DNA of 64,000 nt from Luteibacter sp. 9135 (GTDB lineage: Bacteria; Pseudomonadota; Gammaproteobacteria; Xanthomonadales; Rhodanobacteraceae), in contig NZ_JQNB01000001.1 in NCBI RefSeq assembly GCF_000745005.1, positions 2,535,501 through 2,599,500 of the forward strand. The letters are read 5' to 3'. This document shows positions 1 to 9,020 of this stretch, piece by piece. Within the stretch, counting starts at the first letter, position 1. The number at the start of each line of letters is the position of its first letter. The translations under genes were made by a program, and so were the position numbers. The notes beneath the pieces were generated by a model. That model had not been told where the DNA came from. It was given only the letters and a program-made list of their open reading frames with translations, and made no database searches.

Positions 1-26
1 ACGGCGTCATCGCTTTGTTGGCTTTT

Positions 27-50
27 CGCGCACATCGTGCGCTCCTACAC
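27..50 (-). repeat. REP element (GTAG head), inverted partner of 96-120
   Basis: Read on the minus strand it begins GTGTAGGAGCGCAC and continues as the other half of an imperfect palindrome (GATGTGCGCG). GTAGGAGC followed by a GC-rich palindrome is the form of the REP elements known from pseudomonads and Stenotrophomonas. With 96-120 it makes a head-to-head pair (BIME-like). Confidence 0.75.
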
Positions 51-95
51 AGGGTAGGGCAGGCTGTGGAATCTTCGACGCGTGATCCGCTGGCT

Positions 96-120
96 GTGTA
101 GGAGCGCACGCATGTGCGCG
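96..120 (+). repeat. REP element (GTAG head)
   Basis: GTGTAGGAGCGCACG followed by CATGTGCGCG; same head and palindrome as 27-50 but on the plus strand. Confidence 0.75.
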
Positions 121-236
121 AACCCTCAATGTATCTAAGGCGACCGATGCCATGCGCATCAGGCAGGCGAGCGTTCCCAGCAACGAAGCGAAGCCCAGCT
201 CTTCGCTCTCCCCACACGCAACCTCAGCGCTGGAAA

Positions 237-470
237 GAGCCGGCGGGTGCCACCCTCGTGGCCGGTAGCCGCAGGCGAGGGATTCGCACAGATCAGGCCC
301 GAAGGGGGCCGGCCCGGATGGCCGGCCGTTTTCGCGAGACAGGGATGTCGAGTCGAAAACCCCTGTGCGAAGCCCGACCCGGCCCGACGGGCAATCAATA
401 CATGGCCGCGCAGCGGCTTTCATTGACGGGTCGCCGCAGGCGTGGCCACGAGGGTGGCACCCGCCGGCTC
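237..470 (+). repeat. Dispersed palindromic element, copy A (27-bp perfect inverted ends)
   Basis: The left arm 237-263 (GAGCCGGCGGGTGCCACC... CGTGGCC) is repeated as its exact reverse complement at 444-470, a 27-bp perfect match. The roughly 180 bp between contain further GC-rich palindromic stretches (for example GGCCGGCCC...GGCCGGCC around 309-330) but no gene. Copies B (41402-41637, opposite orientation) and C (41929-42163, same orientation) share arms and interior. The element encodes no transposase and is probably moved or copied in trans, or acts as a structured extragenic repeat; no named family is assigned. Confidence 0.85.
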
Positions 471-602
471 TTGCCGCCGCTAACCCTCCCGATGTCCTCA
501 ACTGACCATTTTTCTTATTGACGCGGCGCCGCAAACGCGGTGTCCTTCCCTCGGCCGTCCATACGGCCAGGCCCGCATCGGGCCGGGAACTGGGGGTAAC
601 CA

Positions 603-1025
603 ATGAAAACCAAGATGTTGGGAGGGGCGACCGCCGTCGCCGTGGCATGGGTGCTGGCCGTCGCGCCGCTGACCGCGCGTGCGGCGCCGGAGACGCCGCC
701 GGACTCGATTTGTGCGGTGCTCGACGGCGCGGCGCGCTATCTCAACACCACCGTGACCGTGCGCGGCATCGCCAGCAGCGAGGGCAAGGTCACCACGCTG
801 TCGGACGCGCAGTGCAAGGGCGCCGTGGCGCTGGCCATGGACGAGAAAGCGATGGGCAAGCGTGACGTGTCGTCGTTCCGGCGGACCGTCGCTGCCAAGG
901 GTATGCGGGCCGACGCCACCGTGTTCGGTCGCTTCAAGGCCACCGGCGATACCCGGCAGCCTTATGCGATAGACGTCTACAGCGTGCGTGACGTCAACGA
1001 ACTGCGGGTCGCCGAGGGCGGTTGA
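603..1025 (+). CDS. Small secreted protein of unknown function
   Basis: This 140-residue protein starts with a clear Sec signal peptide (basic MKTK, hydrophobic core to about residue 22, cleavage likely after ALA-type sequence TARA at 24-27), so it is probably periplasmic. The mature part has two cysteines (C37, C71) that could form a disulfide, and alternating beta-like segments (TTVTVRGIA, ADATVFGRF). No family is recognised. The start is supported by a GGGGGTAA ribosome binding site. The stop codon abuts the stop codon of the convergent uvrA2-like gene with no gap, so no separate terminator lies between them. Confidence 0.65.
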   Translation: MKTKMLGGATAVAVAWVLAVAPLTARAAPETPPDSICAVLDGAARYLNTTVTVRGIASSEGKVTTLSDAQCKGAVALAMDEKAMGKRDVSSFRRTVAAKGMRADATVFGRFKATGDTRQPYAIDVYSVRDVNELRVAEGG

Positions 1026-3680
1026 TCAGCCGATGACACGCGCCAGGTAGGGAGCCGTGCGGCTGGCGCTTTCGGCGGCCACGGTGCGGGGCGGGCCGCT
1101 GGCGACGATGCGTCCGCCCTCGCTGCCGGCACCGGGACCCACGTCGATCACCCAGTCGGCACCCGCGACGACGCGCATCTCGTGTTCGACCACGACGACG
1201 GTGTTGCCCGCATCGACCAGCCCCTGCAGCTGCGAGACCAGTTTGTCCACGTCCGACGGATGCAGGCCGGTGGTCGGTTCGTCCAGCACGTAGAAATTGC
1301 TGCCGCGCTGCGAACGCTGCAGTTCGGTGGCCAGCTTGATCCGTTGCGCCTCGCCGCCGGAAAGCTCGGTGGCCGGCTGGCCCAGGCGCAGGTAACCCAA
1401 GCCGATGTCGTAGAGCAGCATGAGCGGTTTCATCACGGCGGGCTCGTCGGCAAAGAACTCGCAGGCTTCTTCCACCGTGAGTTGCAACACCTCCGCGATG
1501 TTCCTGTCGTTCCAGCGGATGGCGAGTGTGGCCTCGTTGTAGCGCGCGCCGTGGCAAGTAGGGCAGGGGGCGTAGACACTGGGCATGAACAGCAGTTCGA
1601 CGCTGACGAAGCCCTCGCCGTCGCAGGTGTCGCAGCGGCCCTTGGCCACGTTGAAGGAAAAACGCCCCGCGTCGTAGCGCTTCGCCTTGGCGGCGCGCGT
1701 GGCCGCGAACAGCTTGCGCACGTGGTCGAACAGTCCGGTATAGGTGGCCAGGTTGGAGCGCGGCGTGCGTCCGATCGGTTTCTGGTCGACCTGGACCAGG
1801 CGGGTGATGCTGTCCGCTCCCTTATGGATGCGACCGCCGGTTTTCGTGACGATGGCGGGCGTGGCGTCGTCGGTCTCATTGTCGACGGCGGCGGGCTCAT
1901 GGCCCAGGTGGTCGCCGAGCAGTTCGACCAGGGCCTGGCTGACCAGGCTGGACTTGCCCGATCCGGAGATACCGGTCACGGCGGTGAACAACCCCAGGGG
2001 AAAGGCGACATCCAGCGCGTGCAGGTTGTTGCGGGTGATGCCTTTCAGTTCCAGCCAGCGGGAAGGTATGCGCGTCGACCGTTCGCGCGGGCGCGTCGTC
2101 CCGAACAGGTAGGGGGCGGTGCGCGACAGCGCCACGTCGGCCAGGCCTGCTGGCGGGCCGCTGTAGAGGATCCGGCCGCCGTGCTCGCCGGCATCTGGAC
2201 CGACATCGACCAGCCAGTCGGCGCGGCGCATCACGTCCAGGTCGTGTTCGACGACGAAAAGGGTGTTGCCCGATCGCTTCAGTTGCTCCAGGGCGGACAG
2301 CAGCGCCTCGCTGTCGGCGGGATGCAAGCCGGCGGAGGGTTCGTCGAGCACGTAGACCACGCCGAACAGGTTGGAGCGTATCTGCGTGGCCAGGCGCAGG
2401 CGCTGCAATTCGCCCGGCGACAAGGTCGGGCTGGCGCGGTCCATCGACAGGTAGCCCAGACCCAGCGACTGCAACGTGCCCGTGCGGACCAGCAGGTCCT
2501 GCGCGATACGCTGCGCGGCGATGCGTTTCTCCGGCGAGAGGTGCGAGGTGCGGCGCACGTCCGACGAGCCCTGGTGCGCCGCGCCACCGCCGGCCACGCG
2601 CTTCGCGTCGGCGCGCTTGCCTGCGGCGCGGCTGCGCGTGCTGGTTCCTAAGTCGTCTTCGAAGCGGCCTTCGGCGATGGGCCGCAGCGTGTCCACCAGC
2701 GCATCGAACGAGAGCGCGGACAGGCTGCCGATGTCCAGGCCGGCGAAGGTCACCGCCAGCGACTCGCGCTTGAGCCGCTTGCCGTCGCACAGCGGGCACA
2801 GGCTGCCGATCATGTAGCGCGACACGCGTTTCTTCATCAACGGGCTTTGCGTGCTCGCGAACGTGTGCAGCACGTAGCGACGCGCGCCCATGTACGTGCC
2901 CATGTAGCTCGGCTCGGCCTTGCGCTTGAGCGCGGCACGCGTTTCGGCGGGGGTGAAGCCCGCATACACCGGTACCGTCGGCGTTTCCTCGGTGAACAGT
3001 ATCCAGTCGCGCTGTTTCTTCGGAAGGTCTTTCCACGGGATGTCCACGTCGTAGCCCAGCGTGACCAGGATGTCGCGCAGGTTCTGCCCGTGCCAGGCCG
3101 GCGGCCACGAGGCGATGGCGCGCTCGCGGATGGTGAGGGTGGGGTCGGGCACCATCGAGGCTTCGGTCACCTCGTAGACACGCCCCAGGCCATGGCAATG
3201 CGGGCACGCGCCCTGCGGCGTGTTCGGCGAGAAGTCCTCGGCGAACAGCATCGGCTGGTCCGGCGGGTACGAGCCTGCGCGCGAGTACAACATCCGCACC
3301 AGGCTGGACAACGTGGTGACGCTGCCCACCGACGAGCGCGTGCCCGGCGTGCCGCGTTGCTGTTGCAGCGCCACCGCCGGCGGAAGCCCTTCGATGTCGT
3401 CCACATCGGGAACGCCCACCTGGTCGATGAGGCGTCGCGCGTAGGGGGCCACGGATTCGAAATAGCGCCGCTGCGCCTCGGCGTAGAGCGTGCCGAAGGC
3501 GAGCGAGGATTTGCCGGAGCCCGAAACGCCGGAGAACACCACAAGGGCGTCGCGCGGGATGTCGACGTCGATGTTTTTCAGGTTGTGTTCGCGTGCGCCA
3601 CGGACGCGGACGAAGCCGCGGGTGTCGGTGGGCGTGGGGACGTTGACGGGAATAGTAGGCGGGGCGTTGCGTCGGGTCAT
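1026..3680 (-). CDS. UvrA2-type ABC ATPase (excinuclease subunit A paralogue)
   Basis: An 884-residue UvrA-family protein with two ABC ATPase halves. The first Walker A ([10 protein letters not shown]) lies near residue 50, its signature is [12 protein letters not shown] near 415; the second Walker A is GISGSGKSS near 570 and the second signature is [12 protein letters not shown] near 780. CxxC zinc-module motifs are present ([22 protein letters not shown]...CPTCHG). After the first ABC half the chain passes from [10 protein letters not shown] almost directly to the CPHCHGLG module, so the UvrB-binding region of canonical UvrA seems absent. This and the shorter length (canonical about 940) point to the class II UvrA2 group, linked to tolerance of DNA-binding drugs or damage rather than standard excision repair. 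It is monocistronic and convergent with 603-1025. Confidence 0.9.
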   Translation of the reverse strand: MTRRNAPPTIPVNVPTPTDTRGFVRVRGAREHNLKNIDVDIPRDALVVFSGVSGSGKSSLAFGTLYAEAQRRYFESVAPYARRLIDQVGVPDVDDIEGLPPAVALQQQRGTPGTRSSVGSVTTLSSLVRMLYSRAGSYPPDQPMLFAEDFSPNTPQGACPHCHGLGRVYEVTEASMVPDPTLTIRERAIASWPPAWHGQNLRDILVTLGYDVDIPWKDLPKKQRDWILFTEETPTVPVYAGFTPAETRAALKRKAEPSYMGTYMGARRYVLHTFASTQSPLMKKRVSRYMIGSLCPLCDGKRLKRESLAVTFAGLDIGSLSALSFDALVDTLRPIAEGRFEDDLGTSTRSRAAGKRADAKRVAGGGAAHQGSSDVRRTSHLSPEKRIAAQRIAQDLLVRTGTLQSLGLGYLSMDRASPTLSPGELQRLRLATQIRSNLFGVVYVLDEPSAGLHPADSEALLSALEQLKRSGNTLFVVEHDLDVMRRADWLVDVGPDAGEHGGRILYSGPPAGLADVALSRTAPYLFGTTRPRERSTRIPSRWLELKGITRNNLHALDVAFPLGLFTAVTGISGSGKSSLVSQALVELLGDHLGHEPAAVDNETDDATPAIVTKTGGRIHKGADSITRLVQVDQKPIGRTPRSNLATYTGLFDHVRKLFAATRAAKAKRYDAGRFSFNVAKGRCDTCDGEGFVSVELLFMPSVYAPCPTCHGARYNEATLAIRWNDRNIAEVLQLTVEEACEFFADEPAVMKPLMLLYDIGLGYLRLGQPATELSGGEAQRIKLATELQRSQRGSNFYVLDEPTTGLHPSDVDKLVSQLQGLVDAGNTVVVVEHEMRVVAGADWVIDVGPGAGSEGGRIVASGPPRTVAAESASRTAPYLARVIG

Positions 3681-3782
3681 GCCCGTATTATCGCCGCCGG
3701 GTCATCTGCCGTGACGTGAAATTGCGTGTTGTTGCTTGGGAAGGTAGGGCGTGTTTGCGGGTGTGTGGTCGCGGGAGTGGAT

Positions 3783-3804
3783 CGCGGACATCGTCCGCTC
3801 CTAC
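3783..3804 (-). repeat. REP element (GTAG head)
   Basis: Minus-strand GTAGGAGCGGACGATGTCCGCG; a GTAG head with a palindrome whose stem differs (GCGGAC/GTCCGC) from the copies at 1-120. It pairs with 3831-3852. Confidence 0.7.
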
Positions 3805-3830
3805 AGGTACACGTTGCGCCGACTACCTAC

Positions 3831-3852
3831 GTAGGAGCCCACGATGTGGGCG
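3831..3852 (+). repeat. REP element (GTAG head), partner of 3783-3804
   Basis: GTAGGAGCCCACGATGTGGGCG in the 185-base gap between uvrA2 and the small membrane gene. Together with 3783-3804 it forms an inverted REP pair. Confidence 0.7.
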
Positions 3853-3865
3853 ATCCACACAACCC

Positions 3866-4051
3866 TCAGCGCCGACGGGCAACCACACGCACGCGCTGCA
3901 TGCGCCGCTGCTGCATCAGGTTGAACCAGAACAGCGTTTCCGTGACCACGCCTGCACCGACGAGCAGCAGTGTTCCGGTGACCGACCCGGCGACATACGA
4001 CACGACGGCCAGGGCCAACCATGCGGCGAGGATGAGGTGGCGCTGGCTCAT
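3866..4051 (-). CDS. Small two-helix membrane protein
   Basis: A 61-residue protein with two hydrophobic stretches (about residues 5-22 and 25-44) and a strongly basic tail (QQRRMQRVRVVARRR), which suggests an inner-membrane hairpin with a cytoplasmic C terminus by the positive-inside rule. A well-placed AGGAG ribosome binding site precedes the ATG. Function unknown. It stands alone, with a REP pair just after its stop codon. Confidence 0.55.
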   Translation of the reverse strand: MSQRHLILAAWLALAVVSYVAGSVTGTLLLVGAGVVTETLFWFNLMQQRRMQRVRVVARRR

Positions 4052-4163
4052 GGTGTTTCTCCTGCGTGCTGCGCGGCACCGGGACCCGGGCGCGGCCTGA
4101 AACGATCCTCGGCTACACAGGAGGTCGTGTCAATCGGCCATATGTCAAGGTTTGGTGGACGAT

Positions 4164-5054
4164 TTAGCCTCGGTAACGCAGTGCATCCACCAGCAAGGTA
4201 AGGGCCGGCACGGGCTGTCGGCGGTTGGGGTAATAGAGGTGATAGCCGGCGAAGGGTTCGCACCAGTTCTCCAGCACACGCACCAGTGTTCCCGCTTCGA
4301 CATGCCGCGAGACCACGTCCTCGGGTACCCAGGCCAGGCCCAGGCCAGCCAGGGACGCACGGACGATCGCGTTCATGCCGTCGAGGATCAACTGGCCCTC
4401 CACCCGCACCTTCACTTCGCGGCCGTCCTTCTCGAAGTCCCAGGCGTACAGGCTGCCGTAGGTCGGCAGGCGCAGGTTGATGCAGTTGTGCCCGGTCAGG
4501 TCCTGTGGCGTGCGCGGGAGCGTGCGCCGCTCGAAATAGCCGGGCGTGGCGACCACGGCCATGCGCATGGGCGGGCCAACCGGCACGGCGATCATGTCCC
4601 TGGCCAGGTGCTCGCCCAGGCGGATGCCGATGTCGTAGCGCTCGGCCACGATGTCCACCAGCCCGTAATCGACGCTCAGCTCGACATGGATGTCCGGGTA
4701 CTGCGGCAGGAACCGTTCCAGCGCAGGCATGACGATGGATTGCGCGGCATGCTCCGCGGTGGTGATGCGCAGGTTGCCTGCCGGGCGTTCGCGCAGCTCG
4801 CCCAGGGCCTCGATCTCCGCCTCGATCTCGTCGAAGCGCGGCCCCACGCTGCCGATCAGCCGTTCGCCCGCCTCGGTGGGCGAGACGCTGCGCGTGGTGC
4901 GCGTGAGCAGGCGCACGCCCAAGCGTGCTTCCAGTCCGCGGATGGTGTGGCTCAGCGCCGACTGCGAGGTGCCGAGTTTCGCCGCGGCCCGCGTGAAGCT
5001 ACGCTCGCGGGCCACGGCGAGGAAGGCCATCATGTCGTAGATGTCTTTACGCAC
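4164..5054 (-). CDS. LysR-family transcriptional regulator
   Basis: A 296-residue LTTR. The N-terminal winged helix-turn-helix spans residues 5-64 (AFLAVARERSFTRAAAKLG, then SQSALSHTIRGLEARLGVRL), followed by the linker helix and a periplasmic-binding-protein-like effector domain (about 90-296). It lies 66 bases downstream of the aldo/keto reductase gene on the same strand, so the two may be cotranscribed and the reductase is a likely target. The effector cannot be read from sequence. The nearest character is that of small LTTRs paired with oxidoreductases in proteobacteria. Confidence 0.88.
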   Translation of the reverse strand: MRKDIYDMMAFLAVARERSFTRAAAKLGTSQSALSHTIRGLEARLGVRLLTRTTRSVSPTEAGERLIGSVGPRFDEIEAEIEALGELRERPAGNLRITTAEHAAQSIVMPALERFLPQYPDIHVELSVDYGLVDIVAERYDIGIRLGEHLARDMIAVPVGPPMRMAVVATPGYFERRTLPRTPQDLTGHNCINLRLPTYGSLYAWDFEKDGREVKVRVEGQLILDGMNAIVRASLAGLGLAWVPEDVVSRHVEAGTLVRVLENWCEPFAGYHLYYPNRRQPVPALTLLVDALRYRG

Positions 5055-5120
5055 GCGTTGCGATGCCCCGATGGAAATGCCCGGGATCGTAGCACCCGGG
5101 CCTCCGCGCTCGCGGCGGTT

Positions 5121-6170
<1,050 letters not shown>

Positions 6171-6194
6171 TTAAGCGGGGTAACACGCTTGGTC

Positions 6195-6638
6195 CTATGT
6201 CGTGGATTCATCAATGATCGGGGTGACATCGCCACGTTCGCCGCGATCGGAGCGCCCGGAGAGGTTGGGCGAGGCCAGCGGATCGTCGTGGTAGACACCG
6301 TCGCTGCCGGCGTCCAGTACCCGTTGCAGCTTGCGCTCGGTGTCGCGCCGCGACCCGGGCGAGTGCGCGGGACCGCCGCGCAGTTGACCGGCCAGTTCGG
6401 GCTCCACGCCGTGCGACAGCAGCGTGCGCACGCGGGTCGGCAGCGGTGCCTCCAGGCTGGGCGGGGGCGTGCCCCGGGGCACCGTGTGTCCCGTACCCCA
6501 TTGCGTGGCGGCGCGGGCACGACGATCGTCTTCCAGTGGCTGGAAGCTGCCCAGCACAGGCCGTCCCGCGGATTCGGGCTTGAGCACGGCGATCCGCGTA
6601 TACGGACCGCGGCCGGAACGGGGAGGCAGCGATGGCAT
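6195..6638 (-). CDS. Hypothetical protein beside the T6SS regulator
   Basis: A 147-residue, Pro/Gly/Arg/Asp-rich protein with little predicted core and no recognised domain; the C-terminal half (RRDTERKLQRVLDAG, then SPNLSGRSDRGERGD) looks partly disordered. It has no signal peptide. A GGAG site precedes the ATG, and it lies 46 bases after the SPOR-type gene on the same strand, so the two probably form one unit, divergent from the sigma54 activator. A link to type VI secretion is possible from position only. The composition is close to what GC-rich non-coding frames give, so confidence is limited. Confidence 0.5.
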   Translation of the reverse strand: MPSLPPRSGRGPYTRIAVLKPESAGRPVLGSFQPLEDDRRARAATQWGTGHTVPRGTPPPSLEAPLPTRVRTLLSHGVEPELAGQLRGGPAHSPGSRRDTERKLQRVLDAGSDGVYHDDPLASPNLSGRSDRGERGDVTPIIDESTT

Positions 6639-6684
6639 GGTGGCGTCTCCGGCAAGCGGTGAACGATCGGATGGACAGGACGGC

Positions 6685-7248
6685 CTAGGGTGCGGCGGCC
6701 GGCGACGGTGGCGTGGCGGGCAGGCGGATCACGGGAAGATCGTCCACGCCGAGTATCGCCTGCACACGTGGTGCGGCACGCCGGGCCGCGTCCGCGGAAA
6801 CATAACGGCCGATGGCCACGACCGACCAGTGCCGCTGCGCGGCATCCACGGTATCCAGTTGCGCCAGCGCCAGCCCCTGGGTGCGTCCGGCGATGCGCCG
6901 CAACGCCGTGGTGGCCTCCGTGGTGTCGACGTACTGGCCCAGCTGCAGCGCATACACGGGCTGGCCTTGCGCAGGCGTCGGCTGCGCCACGTCGGTGTCG
7001 ACGAGCAGGCTGGCCGTGGCGGGTGGATGTGCAGTGGACGGGCGCGCGGGGGACGCCGCCGCGGGTGGCGTGGGGTGGCTGGCGGAATCGTCGGACGTTT
7101 TCGGCACACTTGCGGACGGACGGCCGAACGCGGGTGCCGACCAGGATGCCAGACCGGTCTTCCAGCCGTCGGGCGCGAGCACGCCTGCCACGAAACAGCA
7201 CAGGCCGAACGCCACGATGAGCAGCAGGAATCCCAGGCGGATGAACAC
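6685..7248 (-). CDS. SPOR-like domain membrane-anchored protein
   Basis: A 187-residue protein with an N-terminal membrane anchor (residues 3-25, GFLLLIVAFGLCCFVAGVLA), a long Pro/Ala/Ser linker (about 40-95) and a C-terminal SPOR-like fold (about 98-175: VYALQLGQYVDTTEATTALR, then HWSVVAIGRYVSADAARRA). SPOR domains bind denuded glycan strands of septal peptidoglycan, so an envelope role is likely. Translation begins at GTG after GGAAGG with good spacing. It is divergent from the T6SS activator gene, with a putative sigma70 promoter for that gene between them. Confidence 0.6.
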   Translation of the reverse strand: MFIRLGFLLLIVAFGLCCFVAGVLAPDGWKTGLASWSAPAFGRPSASVPKTSDDSASHPTPPAAASPARPSTAHPPATASLLVDTDVAQPTPAQGQPVYALQLGQYVDTTEATTALRRIAGRTQGLALAQLDTVDAAQRHWSVVAIGRYVSADAARRAAPRVQAILGVDDLPVIRLPATPPSPAAAP

Positions 7249-7316
7249 GATAGCCTTCCGTTGTGACGTGCCCGCGACACACCGCGAGACGAAACCACGA
7301 TAGCCGAAAACGATGG

Positions 7317-7345
7317 TTGCCAGCGCATGCGTGGCGTATTAGATT
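7317..7345 (+). promoter_or_regulatory. Candidate sigma70 promoter of the T6SS activator gene
   Basis: TTGCCA (7317-7322) and TAGATT (7340-7345) are separated by 17 bases, which fits a sigma70 promoter with a start site near 7352, about 95 bases before the GTG start. Confidence 0.45.
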
Positions 7346-7445
7346 TTCGCGCCCAGGGGAGTCGAAGACACGCAAACCACGGTCATGCCGACCGTAGTTT
7401 CTTGCGCCCGCCTTGCCGTCCCCTGCATGCCTTCAGGGGGTCCGT

Positions 7446-8435
<990 letters not shown>

Positions 8436-8486
8436 CCGGCCTCCCGTCCCCGATTTCCCATGCCTGCATTCGTCCAGCGAGGGCCC

Positions 8487-8732
8487 ATGACCGAACCGCT
8501 CGTGCGCGACGTGGCCGACCGTCTGATCGCCTACCTGCGTGAGCATCCGCGTGCGGCGGACACGCTGGAGGGCATTCATCAATGGTGGGTGGCTTCGCCA
8601 TCGCCCGGCGTGACGCCGCAGATCACGCAACGCGCCCTCGAACTGCTCGAAGCCGAAGGGCGGATCGAGCGTCACGCCTTCATCCGCTGCACGGTATGGC
8701 GCCTTCGCGTCACGCACGGCGGTTCCGACTGA
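8487..8732 (+). CDS. Small winged-helix-like protein
   Basis: An 81-residue protein, 51 bases after the activator gene and probably cotranscribed with it. The helical N half (VRDVADRLIAYLREHPRAAD) and the segment TPQITQRALELLEAEGRIER followed by two short strands have the shape of a winged helix (the recognition-helix/wing pattern seen in small DNA-binding proteins). ATG 8487 is preceded by GAGGG. It may modulate the activator or bind DNA near the T6SS promoter; both are inference. No family is recognised with certainty. Confidence 0.6.
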   Translation: MTEPLVRDVADRLIAYLREHPRAADTLEGIHQWWVASPSPGVTPQITQRALELLEAEGRIERHAFIRCTVWRLRVTHGGSD

Positions 8733-8768
8733 GACCCCGCGCCCTAGACGCAGGGTGACGGAACACAC

Positions 8769-8792
8769 ACCGTGTCTTTTTCCGCACACGGT
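8769..8792 (+). promoter_or_regulatory. Palindromic enhancer-like site 1 upstream of the T6SS operon
   Basis: ACCGTGTC at 8769-8776 and CACACGGT at 8785-8792 form an inverted repeat (7 of 8 arm bases matching) with an 8-base spacer. It lies about 150 bases before the -24/-12 sequence, a usual distance for an upstream activator site bound by a sigma54 activator. Confidence 0.6.
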
Positions 8793-8852
8793 AACCAACT
8801 CCCGGTATACCCGCCTGCCACACGGATGGCACCGGTGCGCAGCATTGCATCC

Positions 8853-8874
8853 ACCGTGTGGAATCGCACACGGT
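8853..8874 (+). promoter_or_regulatory. Palindromic enhancer-like site 2 upstream of the T6SS operon
   Basis: ACCGTGTG (8853-8860), six bases, then CACACGGT (8867-8874): a perfect 8-bp-arm inverted repeat with the same half-site as 8769-8792. Two sites 84 bases apart (eight helical turns) suit cooperative binding of a Fis-type activator. Confidence 0.65.
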
Positions 8875-8935
8875 AGCGGGGCAAACGAGCCCTTCGAAAC
8901 CGCTTCGCACCGCGCTGCACGGCACCTGCGTGGCC

Positions 8936-8953
8936 TTGGCACGGATCGTGTTT
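8936..8953 (+). promoter_or_regulatory. Candidate sigma54 (-24/-12) promoter of the T6SS operon
   Basis: TTGGCACGGATCGTGTTT. The -24 half (TTGGCACG) matches consensus fully; the -12 half has G at the right distance (GG-N10-G) but T instead of the following C. Transcription would start about 12 bases on, near 8963, some 55 bases before ATG 9021. The adjacent activator gene and the two upstream palindromes support it. Confidence 0.6.
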
Positions 8954-9020
8954 AGACACTCTCACCTGCGGCGGCGGGCCACGTATGCCTGCCGACCATC
9001 CTACCGAGAGGCCAAGTCCG

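Larger units (their letters stand above)
1..602. other. Intergenic repeat block without a gene
   Basis: No credible gene is seen; the open frames here are in GC-rich repeat sequence. The block holds two oppositely oriented REP palindromes (27-50 and 96-120), a spacer similar to sequence at 41640-41755, and a 234-bp element with 27-bp inverted ends (237-470). Positions 1-485 have a recognisable inverted counterpart at about 41395-41877. The last 100 bases before 603 look like ordinary upstream sequence, with a GGGGG-containing ribosome binding site just before the gene. Confidence 0.8.

Noticed and set aside
7..648. Open frames covering the repeat block at the window start, and similar frames at 41412-41942
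   Set aside because: They run through inverted repeats present in several copies, give Pro/Arg-rich translations and lack ribosome binding sites.
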